From the NCBI RefSeq assembly GCF_028737315.1, contig NZ_JAQZAO010000010.1, positions 179,026 through 243,025 of the forward strand: a stretch of DNA of 64,000 bases, written 5' to 3'. The first letter of the stretch is position 1. Each line of letters starts with the position of its first letter. The stretch comes from Actinomycetospora lemnae (GTDB lineage: Bacteria > Actinomycetota > Actinomycetes > Mycobacteriales > Pseudonocardiaceae). Under the pieces are notes generated by a model. It was not told where the DNA came from, searched no databases, and saw only the letters and a program-made list of their open reading frames with translations. The translations under genes and the position numbers were made by a program. This document shows positions 36,504 to 45,396 of the stretch, piece by piece.

Positions 36504-37478
36504 GTGGCGATGGGGCCTGCAACGTTCTTCTCGTTCCGCGAGCACGACCTCGATGGTGCGAAGGCGGCCGTGGGGCAGGACTTCTTCACGACATCGATGG
36601 ATCTCGTCGATCGGAAGGCCAGCTACGACTTCCGCTTCGACGGCGTCGTCCTCGGAGCCCTGGCCGTCGGGTTCGCCCACATCAGCTCCGGGCTCCAGAT
36701 CGGCATGACCGACCTCGAGGACAGCTACTACGTCAACTACCCCGCCTCGGGCTCGATGCACGCCCGCCACCGCCACCACCAGCTGGACGTCGCCCCCGGC
36801 CGAGGCGCGGTCTACCACCCCATCGGCCCGGTCGCCATGACCACCAGCGACGACTACGGCTCCTACGCCGTACGCGTCGACCGCCGCGCCGTCAACGAGG
36901 CCCTCGAAGAACAGCTCGGTCATCCCGTGCCACCGGACCCGGTGCTGGCACCACACCTCGACCTGCACAGCCCCCCGGGCCGACGCTGGGACCGGCTGAT
37001 CCGACTCCTGTGCCACGAGGCCCGCACCACCCCGAGCGTGCTGACCCACCCCATGATCGCCGCACCCCTGCACGACGCCGTGATCACCGGCCTCGTCCAC
37101 ACGGCCGGACACCGCTGGCGCGACACGCTCCAACGCCCGACACGGTGCTGGAGCCAGACACCGGTACGCCGCGCCGTCGAGGCCATCCGCAACGACCCCA
37201 CCGCGCCGTTCACCCCCACCAGCCTCGCCCACCTCGCCGGCGCCTCCACCCGCACCCTGCACGACGGCTTCCGCCGCCACCTCGACACCACCCCCATGGC
37301 CTACCTACGACTCGTCCGGCTCCACCACGCCCACACCGAGCTGCGCGCCGCCACCCCCCACGACACCACCGTCGCCGCCACCGCACACCGCTGGGGCTTC
37401 AGCCACCTGAGCCGCTTCTCCCAGACCTACCGCCAGGTCTACGGCCACCCCCCGGCCACCACCCTGCAGCACCACTGA
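36504..37478 (+). CDS. AraC-family transcriptional regulator
   Basis: A 324-residue regulator with an AraC_binding_2-like N-terminal domain (about 20-190) and a C-terminal double helix-turn-helix (about 215-320; ASTRTLHDGFRRHLDTTPMAYLRLVRLHHAH, AHRWGFSHLSRFSQTYRQVYG). GTG 36504 is used, ATG 36510 being close. It is divergent from the PucR gene, about 215 bases apart. A broken copy with the same 3' flank is at 23774. Confidence 0.88.
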   Translation: MAMGPATFFSFREHDLDGAKAAVGQDFFTTSMDLVDRKASYDFRFDGVVLGALAVGFAHISSGLQIGMTDLEDSYYVNYPASGSMHARHRHHQLDVAPGRGAVYHPIGPVAMTTSDDYGSYAVRVDRRAVNEALEEQLGHPVPPDPVLAPHLDLHSPPGRRWDRLIRLLCHEARTTPSVLTHPMIAAPLHDAVITGLVHTAGHRWRDTLQRPTRCWSQTPVRRAVEAIRNDPTAPFTPTSLAHLAGASTRTLHDGFRRHLDTTPMAYLRLVRLHHAHTELRAATPHDTTVAATAHRWGFSHLSRFSQTYRQVYGHPPATTLQHH

Positions 37479-37606
37479 CCCCAGCCCCGCCCATCGCCCA
37501 ACGGCCGCCCGTTGCCGTCACCGGATCGACCACGACCCGCCTGTTGAACGAGTCTCGGTGGCGTCACCGACAACGCCCGGCCTCCCCCCGCCCCCGACCT
37601 CGACGG
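37477..37606 (+). repeat. Copy 2 of the AraC-gene 3'-flank repeat
   Basis: This flank directly after the intact AraC gene matches 23864-24011. CAACGG-CCGC-CCGTTG (37500-37515) makes a small perfect hairpin that may help terminate the AraC transcript; in copy 1 the right arm is changed to CGGTTG, so the stem is weakened there. Confidence 0.75.
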
Positions 37607-37692
37607 CGCGAGAGCGAGCCATGACCACCGACCGCGACACGACCACCGCGCCCACGACGGGCCCTCGATGACGCTCTGAGGATCCCTGCTCC

Positions 37693-38112
37693 ATGAAGCA
37701 CGATGATGACCTGGTCGACCCTCGTCCCACCGGCGCGGACTCGCCGGGAGGCGCCCGCGTGCTCAGCGCTGGTGCCACCCTCGACGCGACGGCTGCGGCT
37801 GAGCTGCGGCGCGAGGCCAGAGCCCTGCTCGCACGCTCCGCGGATCCGCTCGTGGTCGACCTCACGGCCGTCCGCGTCGCCGAACCTGCCGCCGCCTCCA
37901 GCGCGCTCCGCGATCTGGCCTACGAGGCCGGCGAGGCGGACATCGACCTCCGCGTCGTCCGGGACCCGGGGGCACCCGAGACGGCCCGGGCCCTCCTCGA
38001 CGAGACCTTGTTCGAGATCTACCCCAGCCTCGACGCGGCGCTGGACGGCGCCATCGAGGCGTCGCCGCCAGGCGACCTCCCCGGCCGCCCTCCTGCGCCC
38101 GGGGAGAGATAG
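37693..38112 (+). CDS. STAS-domain protein
   Basis: A 139-residue protein with a STAS-like core (about 22-120: RVLSAGATLDATAAAELRRE, then PLVVDLTAVRVAEPAAASSALRDLA). At the position of the usual phospho-serine it reads AAASS, so regulation by phosphorylation is possible. ATG 37693 follows GATCCCTGCTCC, without a clear ribosome-binding site. Its end overlaps the opposing STAS gene by 94 bases. Confidence 0.7.
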   Translation: MKHDDDLVDPRPTGADSPGGARVLSAGATLDATAAAELRREARALLARSADPLVVDLTAVRVAEPAAASSALRDLAYEAGEADIDLRVVRDPGAPETARALLDETLFEIYPSLDAALDGAIEASPPGDLPGRPPAPGER

Positions 38113-38546
38113 GCGGCCCACGGAGGCGCTCGGTGGACGGCGTCGAAGATGGTGAAGGCCTCGGTCAGGGTGGCCCCCTCGAGCTCGTCGGCCAGGGACG
38201 AGGGCGGGGACCGCAGCTCCACGCGGCAGCCCTCACGAGCGCGGCGTCGACAGAGCTGGTCGAGGACGGTGGTCAGTCCCGGGACGGAGTGCTGGACCTG
38301 GGAGAGGTCCAGGACCAGCTCGCCACCGGACGGGCCGGCGAGACGGGGATCGTCGCTCAGGGCCCGCAGGCGGTCCAGCATCCCCGAGTCGACGACGCCA
38401 CCGACCGCGACCGCGAGGCCGTTGCCGGCGTAGGCCCGCATCGCGATGGTCGGCTCGTCGCGGTGTTCGGCGCCGATCACCTCGGCGAGGGTCTCGAGCG
38501 CGGCTCCGCACCGCAACCTCTCCCTCGCGACAGGCGACGGAGTCAT
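38019..38546 (-). CDS. STAS-domain anti-sigma antagonist-like protein
   Basis: A 175-residue protein with a STAS core (about 35-140: LAVAVGGVVDSGMLDRLRAL, ELVLDLSQVQHSVPGLTTVLDQL). The loop serine in QHSVPG is a candidate phosphorylation site. The last ~35 residues are Gly/Pro/Ser-rich and lie in the overlap with the opposing gene. ATG 38546 has only a weak upstream site (GAGGGCGGGCGG); GTG 38612 is an alternative. It follows the GSP17M-like gene on the same strand. Confidence 0.7.
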   Translation of the reverse strand: MTPSPVARERLRCGAALETLAEVIGAEHRDEPTIAMRAYAGNGLAVAVGGVVDSGMLDRLRALSDDPRLAGPSGGELVLDLSQVQHSVPGLTTVLDQLCRRRAREGCRVELRSPPSSLADELEGATLTEAFTIFDAVHRAPPWAAYLSPGAGGRPGRSPGGDASMAPSSAASRLG

Positions 38547-38623
38547 CCGCCCGCCCTCGGCGTCGGGGGTCCCGGACGGCTCGCCGTTCGTGGTGTCGAG
38601 GTCGACGCCCACCGCCCTGGCCG

Positions 38624-39130
38624 TCAACGGTCCCATCCCAGGATGTGGACGGCGTCGGCGGCCACGTCCTCGTCGACCATCAGCTCGTACGTCCGGGGGC
38701 GCATGGCCGTGGCGGAGGAGAAGTCGCGCCGTCCTCCCTGCATGGCGTGGACCAGCAGCCCGAGCAGGGCGCCGACGATCGCTCCGAAGACGAGCCCGTA
38801 CACCATGAGCAGGAGCCAGCCGATCACCGGGATGATCCAGCTGAGCAGCCCGAAGAGCCACCCGATCAGTGCGCCGGTGACGGCGCCGCCGGCCGCCCCA
38901 CGCAGGGCGGCCCGGGGATAGTCCAGGCGCCCGGTGACCTGCTCGACGACTTCGAGGTCACGCCCCACGATGGCGACCCGATGGACGGGGAAGCCGCGGT
39001 CGGACAGGGCGTCGACGGCCTGCTCGGCATCGGCGTAGTTCCGGAAGCTGGCGATGGACCGGCGTGACGGTGCGCTCGGCACCGCGCGACGCTCCGGCGG
39101 CGCCGTGACACGGGAAGGGTTGTCGCTCAT
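38624..39130 (-). CDS. General stress protein 17M-like membrane protein
   Basis: A 168-residue protein. The N-terminal half (about 25-75) has the GSP17M/YflT-like pattern SIASFRNYADAEQAVDALSDRGFPVHRVAIVGRDLEVVEQVTG (given here in outline), and a glycine-rich double membrane segment follows (about 80-135). GSP17M proteins are induced by general stress in Bacillus; their action is unknown. ATG 39130 is used. It sits upstream of the STAS gene at 38019 on the same strand, a plausible stress-response pair. Confidence 0.8.
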   Translation of the reverse strand: MSDNPSRVTAPPERRAVPSAPSRRSIASFRNYADAEQAVDALSDRGFPVHRVAIVGRDLEVVEQVTGRLDYPRAALRGAAGGAVTGALIGWLFGLLSWIIPVIGWLLLMVYGLVFGAIVGALLGLLVHAMQGGRRDFSSATAMRPRTYELMVDEDVAADAVHILGWDR

Positions 39131-39419
39131 CGTCCTCTGCCTCGATTCGTCGTGCTGGGGGTGAGATCGGTCCCCGGGTGGAGTCGCACGAGGTGCGGGG
39201 ACCAGCGCGGTCCACCGGGCCACCGGGATCGACGTGCGCCCACCACCGTCACATCAGCGCCGCCGCGACACATCGGCATCCGAGCGGCAAGACCGTCGGC
39301 GCGGCTCACCCCGGCGGGACCAAGGGCGGTCGGGCCCCGGCCCGGCGGACCACGAGCAAGCGCCCCTCGCCCGTCACCGTCGCGGACGTGTCGCCGAGGG
39401 AAAGGGGGCAGGTCGGTGG

Positions 39420-40229
39420 TCACCCCGGGGTCGGGACAGCGGGACCGTGCCTGCTCCAACCGCGGTCGTGGGTCCACAGGAACACGGCGTGCCCCAGGAT
39501 CGGGGCCAGCCAGAGGTGCGAGAGCCGGTACCCGTCGGGCGGGGGGACGGGTGGGACACCGTCGGCCCTGACGAGGGACTCGAACGCCTCCGGCGCGAGA
39601 CCGGTACAGCCGACCGTCAGGTAGAGCTGGCACTCCCCCGCGGCACGGCGCCGCTGGACGGCGCGCAACGCCCGGGCCGCCGGTCCACCCGCCAGCGCAT
39701 CCCGCAGCGCGGGCACCACACTGCTCATCGCCTGGTCCGCCGCGCTGCCGGGACGCAGGGTCACCGTGGCGGGGTGGTCCCGTGAGTCGGGGTGACCGAG
39801 CAGCTGTGCGGGGTCGGTGTGCACCAGCCAGTGCAGGTCGGGCACCGCCGAGATCAGGGGCGCGGGGAGGTGGCGAGGGCTGGGGACCCCGTGTGCCTCA
39901 CACACGCGGGCCACGACCGGGAAGATCTCCCGTACTCGGCGCAACCGGCGCACGTCGTTGACCCCCACCTGCCACCACCAGCACGCCGGCGCGGTCCAGT
40001 GCATGTCGGTGTCACCGGGCGGGTGCCCCAGGACGAGCTCCTCCCCCTCGCCGAGGGCGGCCACCTCGAACGCGGCACGGTGGCCGTCCGGGTAGACCAG
40101 GCTCATCTCGTGCGAGTCCGCCGCGCGCTCGACGTCCACGCCGAGGATCCGGCCCGCCACCTCGGCGGCCGCCACCTCCGTCGCGGGCGGAGTCGTCGGC
40201 CTGGCTCGCGCTCCCCGCTCGTCAGCCAC
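39420..40229 (-). CDS. Conserved hypothetical protein (269 aa)
   Basis: A soluble-looking 269-residue protein of no recognised family. It contains WTAPACWWWQVGVNDVRR (about 90-107) and a C-terminal EPEAFESLV-like segment followed by LWLAPILGHAVFLW. There is no membrane segment and no catalytic motif. GTG 40229 is chosen because it overlaps the end of the upstream STAS gene (stop at 40222) by eight bases, suggesting one transcript; upstream codons are low-complexity. Confidence 0.6.
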   Translation of the reverse strand: MADERGARARPTTPPATEVAAAEVAGRILGVDVERAADSHEMSLVYPDGHRAAFEVAALGEGEELVLGHPPGDTDMHWTAPACWWWQVGVNDVRRLRRVREIFPVVARVCEAHGVPSPRHLPAPLISAVPDLHWLVHTDPAQLLGHPDSRDHPATVTLRPGSAADQAMSSVVPALRDALAGGPAARALRAVQRRRAAGECQLYLTVGCTGLAPEAFESLVRADGVPPVPPPDGYRLSHLWLAPILGHAVFLWTHDRGWSRHGPAVPTPG

Positions 40230-40887
40230 CGTCGCCGGCCGGGGGCGGACCGCCGGCTGGGTGGGGGCGCCACCCGGCCTGTCGGGGGATGCGGCCCGTC
40301 CCGGTGTCGATGACCGCGCGGTGCCGAGCCGCCGTGTGCGGCTCCGCCACCTCGTCGAGCCCACCGGGGCAGCGCAGCGTCGCCCAGGTCAGCTCGGGCT
40401 GGTGGGCGCGTTCGAAGGCGGCCCGGTGGAGCGCGAAGACGCGGGCCAGCGGGTCGTCGTCCATCCCGTGCAGGACCCTGGGGGTGAGCCCGGTCAGCTC
40501 GAGCACATCTCCCCGGGCCGCCATCCTCGCCTCGACCCTGCGCAACAGTGCGGTGAGACGCTCGTCGAACCGTGCGACACGGGACAGGTCGATGACGAGG
40601 TGGCGTGATCCGGCGTCGAGCTGGCCGCGCAGGTGCGCGCCGACCGCTCTCATCGCCGAGGCGTCGAGCGCGCCGGCGAGAGCCAGAGCCGAGTACTGAT
40701 CGGCACGTTGCGCCGACGCGATCGTGATCGGACCGGCGGCCTCGGCGAGCGTGCTCATGATCGCCCCTCGCAGGGTGTGCTCCAGCTCGACGAGCTCCTC
40801 CTGACGCGTCGCCCCGGGGCGCGCCTCGATCGACGAGAAGATACCGGTGTGGGACGCGCTCGGTCGGCCCGTCGTCCTGGTCGCCAT
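40222..40887 (-). CDS. STAS-domain protein
   Basis: A 221-residue protein with a STAS core (about 55-150: ALALAGALDASAMRAVGAHL, HLVIDLSRVARFDERLTALLRRV). The phospho-site position reads ARFDER, with no serine or threonine. ATG 40887 keeps an N-terminal helix with normal codon bias but has no ribosome-binding site; ATG 40758 follows GAGGGG by five bases and would give 178 residues. It is co-directional and overlapping with the hypothetical gene downstream. Confidence 0.7.
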   Translation of the reverse strand: MATRTTGRPSASHTGIFSSIEARPGATRQEELVELEHTLRGAIMSTLAEAAGPITIASAQRADQYSALALAGALDASAMRAVGAHLRGQLDAGSRHLVIDLSRVARFDERLTALLRRVEARMAARGDVLELTGLTPRVLHGMDDDPLARVFALHRAAFERAHQPELTWATLRCPGGLDEVAEPHTAARHRAVIDTGTGRIPRQAGWRPHPAGGPPPAGDGG

Positions 40888-41042
40888 GGGCACCACGGTG
40901 CACCGTGTCCGTGCCGGGGGGCTTCGTCCCACCGTTCGCAAGAAGCCCGCTCGGCGTCGACATGCCGGGTCGGGCTCGCCCTCGTCGCGGGTGTCCTCGT
41001 CGGCAGCGAGCTGAAGTCGCCCGACGATCCGGCAGACACGCC

Positions 41043-42236
41043 TCAGCCGGACGACGACGTTCGACCGTCGGTGTTCTCCGTTTCCTCGTCGTCCTCGGCG
41101 TCCTGGCCGATCTCGTCGCGGCGCTGGCGTTCGCGGTAGCCGTAGGCGGCGCGGCGCACGGCGTCCTCGCTGTCGAGCCCGGAGCCCAGCGCGCCGGCGA
41201 CGGTGGCCAGGCCGGTGGCCAGCCAGGCGAGCAGCAGGTGGTCGCCGAGGGTCGGTGGGCGGCCCAGGCTCGAGCCGAGCACCGAGGGTTCGAGGAAGAA
41301 GAGGGATCCGAGCAGCGTGAGCACGTAGACCGCGGCGGACATGACCAGCACGCCGATGCTCAAGGTGAGCACGGTGGAGGCGTTGTAGAGGGCGGTCTCC
41401 TCGCGCTCGCCCTCGTGGCGGGCGTGTTCCCACAGGTGGTGGGCGCCGATGATCCAGGCGACCATCAGCGCGATCGACAGCACGGAGGTCAGGGTGAGCT
41501 TGCCGATCCCGAGCCGGGTGGAGAGCAGCCAGATGGTGGAGGTGATGGTCAGGTAGGCGCTGGTCCCCACGACGGCGGCCAGCGCGCTGCGCATGCCGAG
41601 CACGAGGCGCCAGGGCTGGTTGGTGCGCACCATGCCGGCGAGCAGGCGGGCCCGCCCGCGCCACGGGGTCGTGACGTAGCGCCGCGTGTGCTCGCCCTCC
41701 CCGACCCGCAACGCGTGCACCGGTTGCAGGTGCTTCGCCGCTGCGCGGCCGATCCGGCTCGGGTGGTGCTGGCCGCGGTCGAGGCCGGCGTCGGCGGTGC
41801 CGATGAGGTCGGCGACCAGGCGGACGATCGCGTTGCGCACCTCGTGGTGCTGCAGGAACGGGCCGAAGCTGGGCAGGGAGAGCCCGGCGACGCGGCGGTC
41901 GTGGTCGAGGTCGACCAGGATCGGCCGCTCGCCGTGCTGCATGGGGAGGTCGGTGAGGTAGATCCCGATGTCCCAGTCCGTGTGGGAGGTCTGGTCGGCC
42001 ACCGCGCGCAGGACCTCCTCGGGGTCCTGCACCGAGGCGGTGACCGGGTGGGTCATGGTGCGGACATCCCACGTGATCTCGCCGTCGACCTGCGCGGCGA
42101 GCTCGTCGGGCAGGTCCTCGGCCAGCTTCGCCGCGAGCTCCGCGGGGGTGTCGGGATCGGCGAGCAGGCCCACCACCAGCGTCCGGCGACCGTCAGCCAC
42201 CGAGCTCGCCCCCTGATCCTGGTCGAGATCGGTCAT
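41043..42236 (-). CDS. Conserved membrane protein with N-terminal soluble domain
   Basis: A 397-residue protein. The N-terminal ~175 residues form a soluble domain (RRTLVVGLLADPDTPAELAA, TDWDIGIYLTDLPMQHGERP, DHDRRVAGLSLPSFGPF). Four or five membrane helices follow (about 215-365). The C terminus is very acidic (QDAEDDEETENTDGR). ATG 42236 has GGAGGA three bases upstream. The arrangement recurs in actinobacteria without known function. It is one gene upstream of the STAS pair on the same strand. Confidence 0.75.
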   Translation of the reverse strand: MTDLDQDQGASSVADGRRTLVVGLLADPDTPAELAAKLAEDLPDELAAQVDGEITWDVRTMTHPVTASVQDPEEVLRAVADQTSHTDWDIGIYLTDLPMQHGERPILVDLDHDRRVAGLSLPSFGPFLQHHEVRNAIVRLVADLIGTADAGLDRGQHHPSRIGRAAAKHLQPVHALRVGEGEHTRRYVTTPWRGRARLLAGMVRTNQPWRLVLGMRSALAAVVGTSAYLTITSTIWLLSTRLGIGKLTLTSVLSIALMVAWIIGAHHLWEHARHEGEREETALYNASTVLTLSIGVLVMSAAVYVLTLLGSLFFLEPSVLGSSLGRPPTLGDHLLLAWLATGLATVAGALGSGLDSEDAVRRAAYGYRERQRRDEIGQDAEDDEETENTDGRTSSSG

Positions 42237-42395
42237 CGGTCCTCCCACCACGCACACCGCGGGCTCTCCCGGCGTGACGGCGAGGGTGGACTGCGCAGCC
42301 CGGACGGCAAACCTCGCCGACCCCCGCGGGGCACACCCCCGCCCCGACCGCGCGCCGCACGAGCGGCAACGCGGCCACGGACAGGTCTCGCCGGC

Positions 42396-42535
42396 GACGT
42401 CGTGGAACGCCGCTTCAGCCGGCTCAAGCAGTGGCGCGGCATCGCCAGCCGCCCCGACACACCGCCATCAACCACCGCGGCGCGATCACCTTCCACGCCA
42501 CCCCGCCCTGGAATCTCATGGCCACCGGACACGGT
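42396..42535 (+). pseudogene. Remnant of an IS5-type transposase 3' end
   Basis: Translation from 42396 gives DVVERRFSRLKQWRGIASR, the C-terminal signature of IS5-family transposases with the catalytic-region ERxFxxLKxWRGIA motif. After about 20 codons the match continues in another frame (AINHRGAITFHATPPWNLM), so there is a frameshift. No start, no upstream DDE residues and no inverted repeats remain. Confidence 0.75.
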
Positions 42536-42907
42536 CTAGGGCCGACCAGCCGCCTGTGCGCGGCCCGAGGGGCCGGTGGCCTCCCCGCGCCGCACCGTCG
42601 CGGCGAGCGCCCGGGCACGCTCCCTGTCCGCCTGTTCGTCCTCCAACTGCACGTACCCGTCGTTCTCGCCCCCGATGGGTCTCGCCGCGCCCTCGAGGGC
42701 CTCCCCGACGAAACGGATCGGGACCGGGAGCGACCGGTGCGTGAGCATCACCAGGAACGGGGCCGCACCGATGAACACCGCCAGGGGCGGATCGACCAGT
42801 CCCAGCGCCAGCGCGACGCCGACGCCGCCGAAGTAGCCGATCGAGCGTGGGACATCGATGAGGAACGGCCCCACCCGGATGTCATGGGCCCCGGATTCGT
42901 CCGACAC
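42536..42907 (-). CDS. Small membrane protein (123 aa), unknown function
   Basis: A 123-residue protein with one hydrophobic hairpin (about 22-58: SIGYFGGVGVALALGLVD and PLAVFIGAAPFLVML) and a charged C terminus. The GTG at 42907 is selected because CAGGAGA lies five bases upstream; the frame is open 12 codons further but without a ribosome-binding site. It follows the zinc alcohol dehydrogenase gene by 40 bases on the same strand and may share its operon. Confidence 0.65.
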   Translation of the reverse strand: MSDESGAHDIRVGPFLIDVPRSIGYFGGVGVALALGLVDPPLAVFIGAAPFLVMLTHRSLPVPIRFVGEALEGAARPIGGENDGYVQLEDEQADRERARALAATVRRGEATGPSGRAQAAGRP

Positions 42908-42947
42908 GTCCGTCTCCTGATCCGTCGGGGGTCGCTCGTGCACCTGA

Positions 42948-44117
42948 CTACGGAGTGAGGACGACCTTCTCGCAGTCGTCGGCCTTCTCCAGGAAGGTGC
43001 GGTAGCCCTTCGGCGCGTCGTCGAGCGGCATCCGGTGGGTGATGACGAAGGACGGGTCGATGTCGCCGTTGCGGACGTGGTCGAGCAGCGTCGGCATGTA
43101 GCGGTGCACGTGGCACTGGCCCGCCCGCATCGTCAGGTACCGGTTCATGAACGACCCCATCGGGAACTTGTCGGTGAACCCGCCGTAGACGCCGATGACC
43201 GAGACGATGCCACCGTTGGCGCAGCTCATGACGGCCTCGCGCAGGACGTGCGGGCGCTCGGTCTCGAGCATCGCCGCCTGCTTGGCGCGGTCGTAGGCGT
43301 GCAGGGCGTGGTTGGCGTGGTGGGCCTCCATCCCCACCGCGTCGATGCACTTGTCCGGCCCGCGCCCCCCGGTCATCTCCGCGAGGGCCTCGGGCACGGA
43401 GACCTGCTCGAAGTCCAGCGTCTCCGCGCCGGTCTCCTGCGCCAGCCGCAGCCGGTGGTCGATGCGGTCGATCGCGATGACACGCTCGGCGCCGCGCAGG
43501 AAGCAGCTCGCGATGGCGAACTGGCCCACGGGACCGGCGCCCCAGACCGCGACGACGTCGCCGGGACCGACCTCGGCCATGTCGGCGCCCATGTACCCGG
43601 TGGGGAAGATGTCCGAGAGGAAGAGGACCTTCTCGTCGGAGAGGTCCGACTCCACCTTGAGCGCCCCGAAGTCGGCGAAGGGCACCCGGGCGTACTCGGC
43701 CTGGCCACCGGGGTAGCCGCCGAGCATGTGGGAGTAGCCGAACAGAGCGGCCGGCGAGTGACCCAGCAGCTTCTCGGCGATGCCCGCGTTGGGGTTGGAG
43801 TTCTCGCACAGCGCGGTCATCCCGCGCTCGCAGGCCCCGCACACCCCGCAGGCGATGGGGAACGGGACCACGACGCGGTCGCCGACCGACAGGCCGTCGA
43901 CCCCGGGGCCGATCTCGACGACCTCGCCCATGAACTCGTGGCCGAGGACGTCGCCCTCACGCATCGTGGGGATGAAGCCGTTGTAGAGGTGCAGGTCGGA
44001 GCCGCAGATGGCGGTCGACGTGATCTTCACGATGGCGTCGCGCCGGTTGAGGATCGTCGGGTCGGGAACCTCCCGGACCTCCACCGACCGCTTTCCGGTC
44101 CAGCAGTTGGCTCGCAT
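42948..44117 (-). CDS. Zinc-dependent alcohol/formaldehyde dehydrogenase (MDR family), copy 1
   Basis: A 389-residue medium-chain dehydrogenase. Catalytic zinc residues C38, H60 and E61 and the structural zinc cysteines C90, C93, C96 and C104 are all present, with a Rossmann motif [11 protein letters not shown] near residue 190. It resembles the glutathione-dependent formaldehyde dehydrogenase branch, but the true thiol (mycothiol) or alcohol substrate is unknown. It follows a cyclase-like gene by 23 bases, an arrangement known from other bacteria and repeated at 47708-49323. Confidence 0.9.
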   Translation of the reverse strand: MRANCWTGKRSVEVREVPDPTILNRRDAIVKITSTAICGSDLHLYNGFIPTMREGDVLGHEFMGEVVEIGPGVDGLSVGDRVVVPFPIACGVCGACERGMTALCENSNPNAGIAEKLLGHSPAALFGYSHMLGGYPGGQAEYARVPFADFGALKVESDLSDEKVLFLSDIFPTGYMGADMAEVGPGDVVAVWGAGPVGQFAIASCFLRGAERVIAIDRIDHRLRLAQETGAETLDFEQVSVPEALAEMTGGRGPDKCIDAVGMEAHHANHALHAYDRAKQAAMLETERPHVLREAVMSCANGGIVSVIGVYGGFTDKFPMGSFMNRYLTMRAGQCHVHRYMPTLLDHVRNGDIDPSFVITHRMPLDDAPKGYRTFLEKADDCEKVVLTP

Positions 44118-44140
44118 GATCGTCTCCTCTCCGGCCCGCC

Positions 44141-45076
44141 TCAGGCGACCGGCTGGGCCGGTCGTTGGGCGAGCTGCTGACGGGTGGACTGGCCGGTGGG
44201 GCTGCCCTCCGAGCGGACGACCTCGCCGATCTCCAGGACCTGCTTGAAGCGGCGCAGGTCGTCGCGCAGCTGCTGGTTCGGCTCCTCGCCGAGCAGCTTC
44301 GCGGCGACGGCACCGGCGCGGCCGCCGGGCGGGCGGTAGCGCAGCTCGACCACGACCTCCGTGCCCCGCCCGCCTGCCGCGTCGCGGAACCGCACCGAGC
44401 CGGTGTTCTCCACGTCGGCGTCCCCGACGGACCTCCAGGAGATGACCTCGTCCTCGCGGTCCTCCACGATCTCGGCGTCCCAGCGGACGGTCGACCCGGC
44501 CGGCCCGACGGCCTCCCAGTGCGAACGCCCCGACGCCTCCACGCGCACCGAGCGCAGGTGCGCCATGAACTCCGGGAGGTGCTCGAGGTCGCTCCAGTGG
44601 CGATAGGTCTCCGCGCGGGACCGGTTGACGGTGACGGCGGCGACGGCCCGGCACTCGTCGGCGCCGTCGTCGCCGCGCCGGGACAGCCCGCGGGCGGCCA
44701 CGACGTCCGCGACGGTCACCCCGGCGAGCGCTGCCAGGCTCAGCCCGAGACGCGCCGGCGCCGCGCCCCTCCGAGCGGCGCCGACTGCGAGGGTGGCGAC
44801 GTCGAGCACGTCGCCCGCCACCCGGCTCCACAGCCAGCCCGCCGTCCCGCGGCCGCTGAGGATGCCTGCGCCCTGCACCAGCTCCCGGACGCCGCACAGC
44901 GAGGTGACCCCCCGGACGGTCGGCCCGTCAGCCCGGACCCCCGCCAGTCGTGCGACCGCGACCGGAGCGGCGAGCTGCGCCGAACCCAGCGCCAGGCTGA
45001 ACATCCCCAGCCCCCGCGCCAGCTCCTCCGCGGTCTCCCGCCCGGTGGTCCTCCCGCTCGACAGCACCGCTCTCAT
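44141..45076 (-). CDS. SRPBCC (cyclase/dehydrase-like) protein with membrane N terminus
   Basis: A 311-residue protein. The N-terminal ~145 residues hold hydrophobic segments of the DUF4267-like kind ([35 protein letters not shown]). A SRPBCC domain follows (about 150-285: [45 protein letters not shown]). GAGGAGG seven bases before ATG 45076 supports the start. SRPBCC domains bind hydrophobic ligands in a cavity. Coupling to a zinc dehydrogenase suggests a membrane-linked lipid or ketone substrate (inference). Confidence 0.85.
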   Translation of the reverse strand: MRAVLSSGRTTGRETAEELARGLGMFSLALGSAQLAAPVAVARLAGVRADGPTVRGVTSLCGVRELVQGAGILSGRGTAGWLWSRVAGDVLDVATLAVGAARRGAAPARLGLSLAALAGVTVADVVAARGLSRRGDDGADECRAVAAVTVNRSRAETYRHWSDLEHLPEFMAHLRSVRVEASGRSHWEAVGPAGSTVRWDAEIVEDREDEVISWRSVGDADVENTGSVRFRDAAGGRGTEVVVELRYRPPGGRAGAVAAKLLGEEPNQQLRDDLRRFKQVLEIGEVVRSEGSPTGQSTRQQLAQRPAQPVA

Positions 45077-45396
45077 GGCAGGTCCTCCTCTCGTGGTCCG
45101 TTCGGAAGAGGTGGTAGCCCACTCACCGTGCCGGTGCGTGCGCCGACCGTGAATCTCGTCCGCCGAGGGCGACGTGGCGTCGCCGAATGTGGTCCACCGG
45201 GTCGAGACGGCCGGCAGGGTCCACGCCGTTGTGGTCAGCGAGCCGGGCACCGGCCTGACGCGCGACGAGCACCTGCTCGTCCTCGCGGGCGAGAGGCGTG
45301 GCGCAGCTCCTGACCGACGGGGCCGATGCCCGACCGGGCGGCCGGAGGGCACGGTGCCGGCGGGCGCTGATTCGACGACAGGGGTCGCTGGTGACG
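45077..45396. other. Divergent intergenic region
   Basis: About 320 bases between the SRPBCC gene and the GAF-ANTAR gene. It contains a small dyad GGCGAC/GTCGCC (45168-45184) and should hold both promoters, but no consensus promoter is seen. The start of the GAF-ANTAR gene is uncertain and could lie up to about 100 bases earlier. Confidence 0.35.
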
